Notes under the pieces: model-generated | The model's input: only the letters and a program-made list of their open reading frames with translations | Database searches by the model: none | Told to the model about the DNA's origin: nothing | Translations under genes and position numbers: made by a program | Assembly (NCBI GenBank): GCA_964385995.1 | Contig: CAYLRF010000002.1 | Coordinates: 6,380-70,379 of the forward strand | Reading direction: 5' to 3' | Origin: CAYLRF01 sp964385995 | Lineage (GTDB): Bacteria > Bacillota > Clostridia > Lachnospirales > Lachnospiraceae | Length of the DNA stretch: 64,000 nt | Shown: positions 62,701 through 64,000 of the stretch, in pieces | Position numbering within the stretch: the stretch's first letter is position 1 | Layout: every line of letters starts with the position of its first letter

Positions 62701-62843
62701 CAGGTTATACAACTTAAAAAGTACGAAATACAATTTGCAGACGTCGCGGGTGATTTCACGCAAAAAATCGGACAAATTCGGAGAGTATGTGCAGGGAGCG
62801 CCAAGAAACTCCTGTCAAATGTGCAAAATCCGTAATACCATCC

Positions 62844-62907
62844 ATGCCGCGTCTTTCGCGTACGCGGCATTAAAAAGACACCGTCAGGTCATGTCCCTGA
62901 CGGTGTC
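62844..62907 (-). terminator. Terminator of the AraC-family gene, with a second hairpin
   Basis: Stem GACACCGTCAGG/CCTGACGGTGTC (62877-62888 and 62896-62907), 12 bp perfect, 7-nt loop. On the minus strand it is followed by five T (62872-62876). Beyond it lies a second perfect stem, ATGCCGCGT/ACGCGGCAT (62844-62852 and 62862-62870). Between here and 62565 there is no gene, only the importer promoter. Confidence 0.85.
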
Positions 62908-62950
62908 CCGTATAATGACTTCTATGTGACTTTCCTTTCGGAATTTTCCC

Positions 62951-63811
62951 TTAAGTTTCCCCGCCCACCTTTCTCGCCTTGAAATCGAGTTTTCGGTAAC
63001 CCGAAGGACTCATCCCTATCATATAGTGAAATTGCTTTGAAAAGCTCTTCGCGTCCCTGTAACCCAACCGTTCTGAAATCTCCTCAATCGTAAGGGACGT
63101 GTCATGCAGCAGTACCCTCGCCTTCTCCATGCGCATCCGCATATAGTACAGATAGGGAGTCGTGTCATAATATCGCTTGAAAATCCGATTCGTGTAATCC
63201 TTCGAGCGGTAAATATGAGCCGCTATCTCGCTCATTGAAAGGCGACGATCGAGGTTGTTCTCGATGAATGCCTTGATATCCTGCGCCTCCGACAGTGTCC
63301 CGTCGGTGTTTCTTATCCTGTTGTACAGGCAGAAAAGCAATCGCACGAACAGAGCGCAGCAATCGACCATTATTTCGTCATCAGGCAGATCCCGGCGCGT
63401 CTCTGCCAGGATTTCCTCAAAGATCGGACGCAGCGGCTCACAGTGTGTGAACAGAAATCGATTCTTCATTTCAAACGCGTTTAACAATAGGGGAATGCCT
63501 GTCCCTCGGGCGTTAAAAAACATCTTTGTCCACGGCTCGTTAGCGTCGGCGAAATATTCGTGTTCCGTAAATTCCGGAAGGATATAGATATCCCCGGCCT
63601 GCGGATGATAGGTCCTGCCCTCGATAAGAAGCGTGCCTTTCCCGCTTATGATGTACTCACCGACGCAGACCCTCGCATGATCGCGCCGCAGATGATAATC
63701 ACCGTCGCAATATGAGGTGCCCGCCATCTCTATCCAAAACGGGGATACGGCGGACGGCATGGGAAAGACTTTCAGGTCTTCATATTGATAAAGAGGTTTT
63801 GACATATACAT
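62951..63811 (-). CDS. AraC-family transcriptional regulator with cupin sensor
   Basis: A 286-residue regulator. The N-terminal cupin-like domain (about 20-150) has GKGTLLIEGRTYHPQAGDIY and LPEFTEHEYFADANEPW, typical of sugar-sensing AraC proteins. The C-terminal domain has two helix-turn-helix motifs (SMSEIAAHIYRSKDYTNRIF and TIEEISERLGYRDAKSFS), with the final HYMIGMSPSGYRK signature. It is encoded upstream of the importer and most likely activates it in response to a sugar-type ligand. A strong terminator separates the two. Confidence 0.93.
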   Translation of the reverse strand: MYMSKPLYQYEDLKVFPMPSAVSPFWIEMAGTSYCDGDYHLRRDHARVCVGEYIISGKGTLLIEGRTYHPQAGDIYILPEFTEHEYFADANEPWTKMFFNARGTGIPLLLNAFEMKNRFLFTHCEPLRPIFEEILAETRRDLPDDEIMVDCCALFVRLLFCLYNRIRNTDGTLSEAQDIKAFIENNLDRRLSMSEIAAHIYRSKDYTNRIFKRYYDTTPYLYYMRMRMEKARVLLHDTSLTIEEISERLGYRDAKSFSKQFHYMIGMSPSGYRKLDFKARKVGGET

Positions 63812-63843
63812 AGTTTCAATGCTCCGGGTGATTCTTCACCTCT

Positions 63844-63872
63844 TTTATACTCCGAATTCCGCGGGTTTTCAA
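63844..63872 (-). promoter_or_regulatory. Promoter of the AraC-family gene
   Basis: TTGAAA (63867-63872), 17 bp, TATAAA (63844-63849) on the minus strand. It lies about 33 bp before the start codon. The remaining bases to 64000 hold a short direct repeat (ctcccgcgcgaa) but no gene. Confidence 0.65.
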
Positions 63873-64000
63873 CGAATTTTACTGTCTTTGATTCCGTACC
63901 TCCCTCCTTACGCGGACGGATCTCCCGCGCGAACATATAAATCCGGCGACGACAGAGACATTTTCACCTTTTTGCGTAACCGACGTACCTCCCGCGCGAA

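Overview
The window looks like a draft chromosome segment of an anaerobic Clostridia/Lachnospiraceae-type Firmicute. Supporting signs are AddAB instead of RecBCD, type 1B dihydroorotate dehydrogenase (PyrD/PyrK), class III anaerobic ribonucleotide reductase, the [FeFe]-hydrogenase maturases HydF and HydG, a CIRCE heat-shock operator, and a DUF5721-like protein. No phage, IS element or CRISPR array is visible. Three runs of exactly 100 N (42147-42246, 43764-43863, 55724-55823) are scaffold gaps. The frame breaks they cause in htpG and in a beta-helix gene are therefore not real mutations.

Layout: 1-2058 is purM-purN-purD (purD cut by the window edge). 2291-2873 holds two small membrane proteins among tandem repeats. 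3108-9731 is a long minus-strand cluster, ftsE-ftsX-S41 protease-pyrF-pyrK-pyrD-pyrE. 9886-17618 is addB-addA with a TPR lipoprotein upstream. 17713-20227 is a zinc/cadmium efflux ATPase with an ArsR/SmtB regulator, behind a promoter carrying an ArsR-type operator. 20312-22436 is hisH-hisF-ung, and 22522-24778 a two-component system. 25118-32002 groups radical enzymes (sir2, hydG, hydF, nrdG-like, nrdD), with two NrdR boxes 31 bp apart on the nrdD promoter. 32159-34528 is on the plus strand: tRNA-Leu, a membrane-anchored sigma-factor-like/YARHG fusion, and a 2-hydroxyacid dehydrogenase. 34623-40560 is rluF-like, ligA, trxB, clpX and a zinc-ribbon protein. 40955-47582 has DUF5721, CIRCE-controlled htpG and an FtsX-like ABC exporter. 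47927-52280 has a GNAT, an iron alcohol dehydrogenase, tRNA-Gln, a P-loop protein and a PHP-domain protein.

52561-63811 is the most distinctive region. An AraC regulator stands upstream of a Ugp/Mal-type ABC importer without its ATPase. Next come a metallo-beta-lactamase-fold lipoprotein, a membrane-anchored right-handed beta-helix protein of about 1121 residues with a perfect 222-bp internal duplication, and a Na+/phosphate cotransporter. A PHP phosphoesterase follows further downstream. The importer promoter has an 11-bp G:C homopolymer between -35 and -10, the architecture of a phase-variable promoter. The cotransporter start codon lies in a perfect 14-bp hairpin. A phosphodiester or phosphate scavenging system at the cell surface is a reasonable but unproven reading.

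A second theme runs through the window: short tandem duplications (18-80 bp) in intergenic spacers, often copying the 3' end of a gene, a promoter or a ribosome-binding site. The parallel inside genes is short Ser/Asp/Glu-rich insertions in conserved enzymes (PyrK, HisH, AddA, the ABC permease). Together they suggest frequent slippage-type duplication in this lineage.
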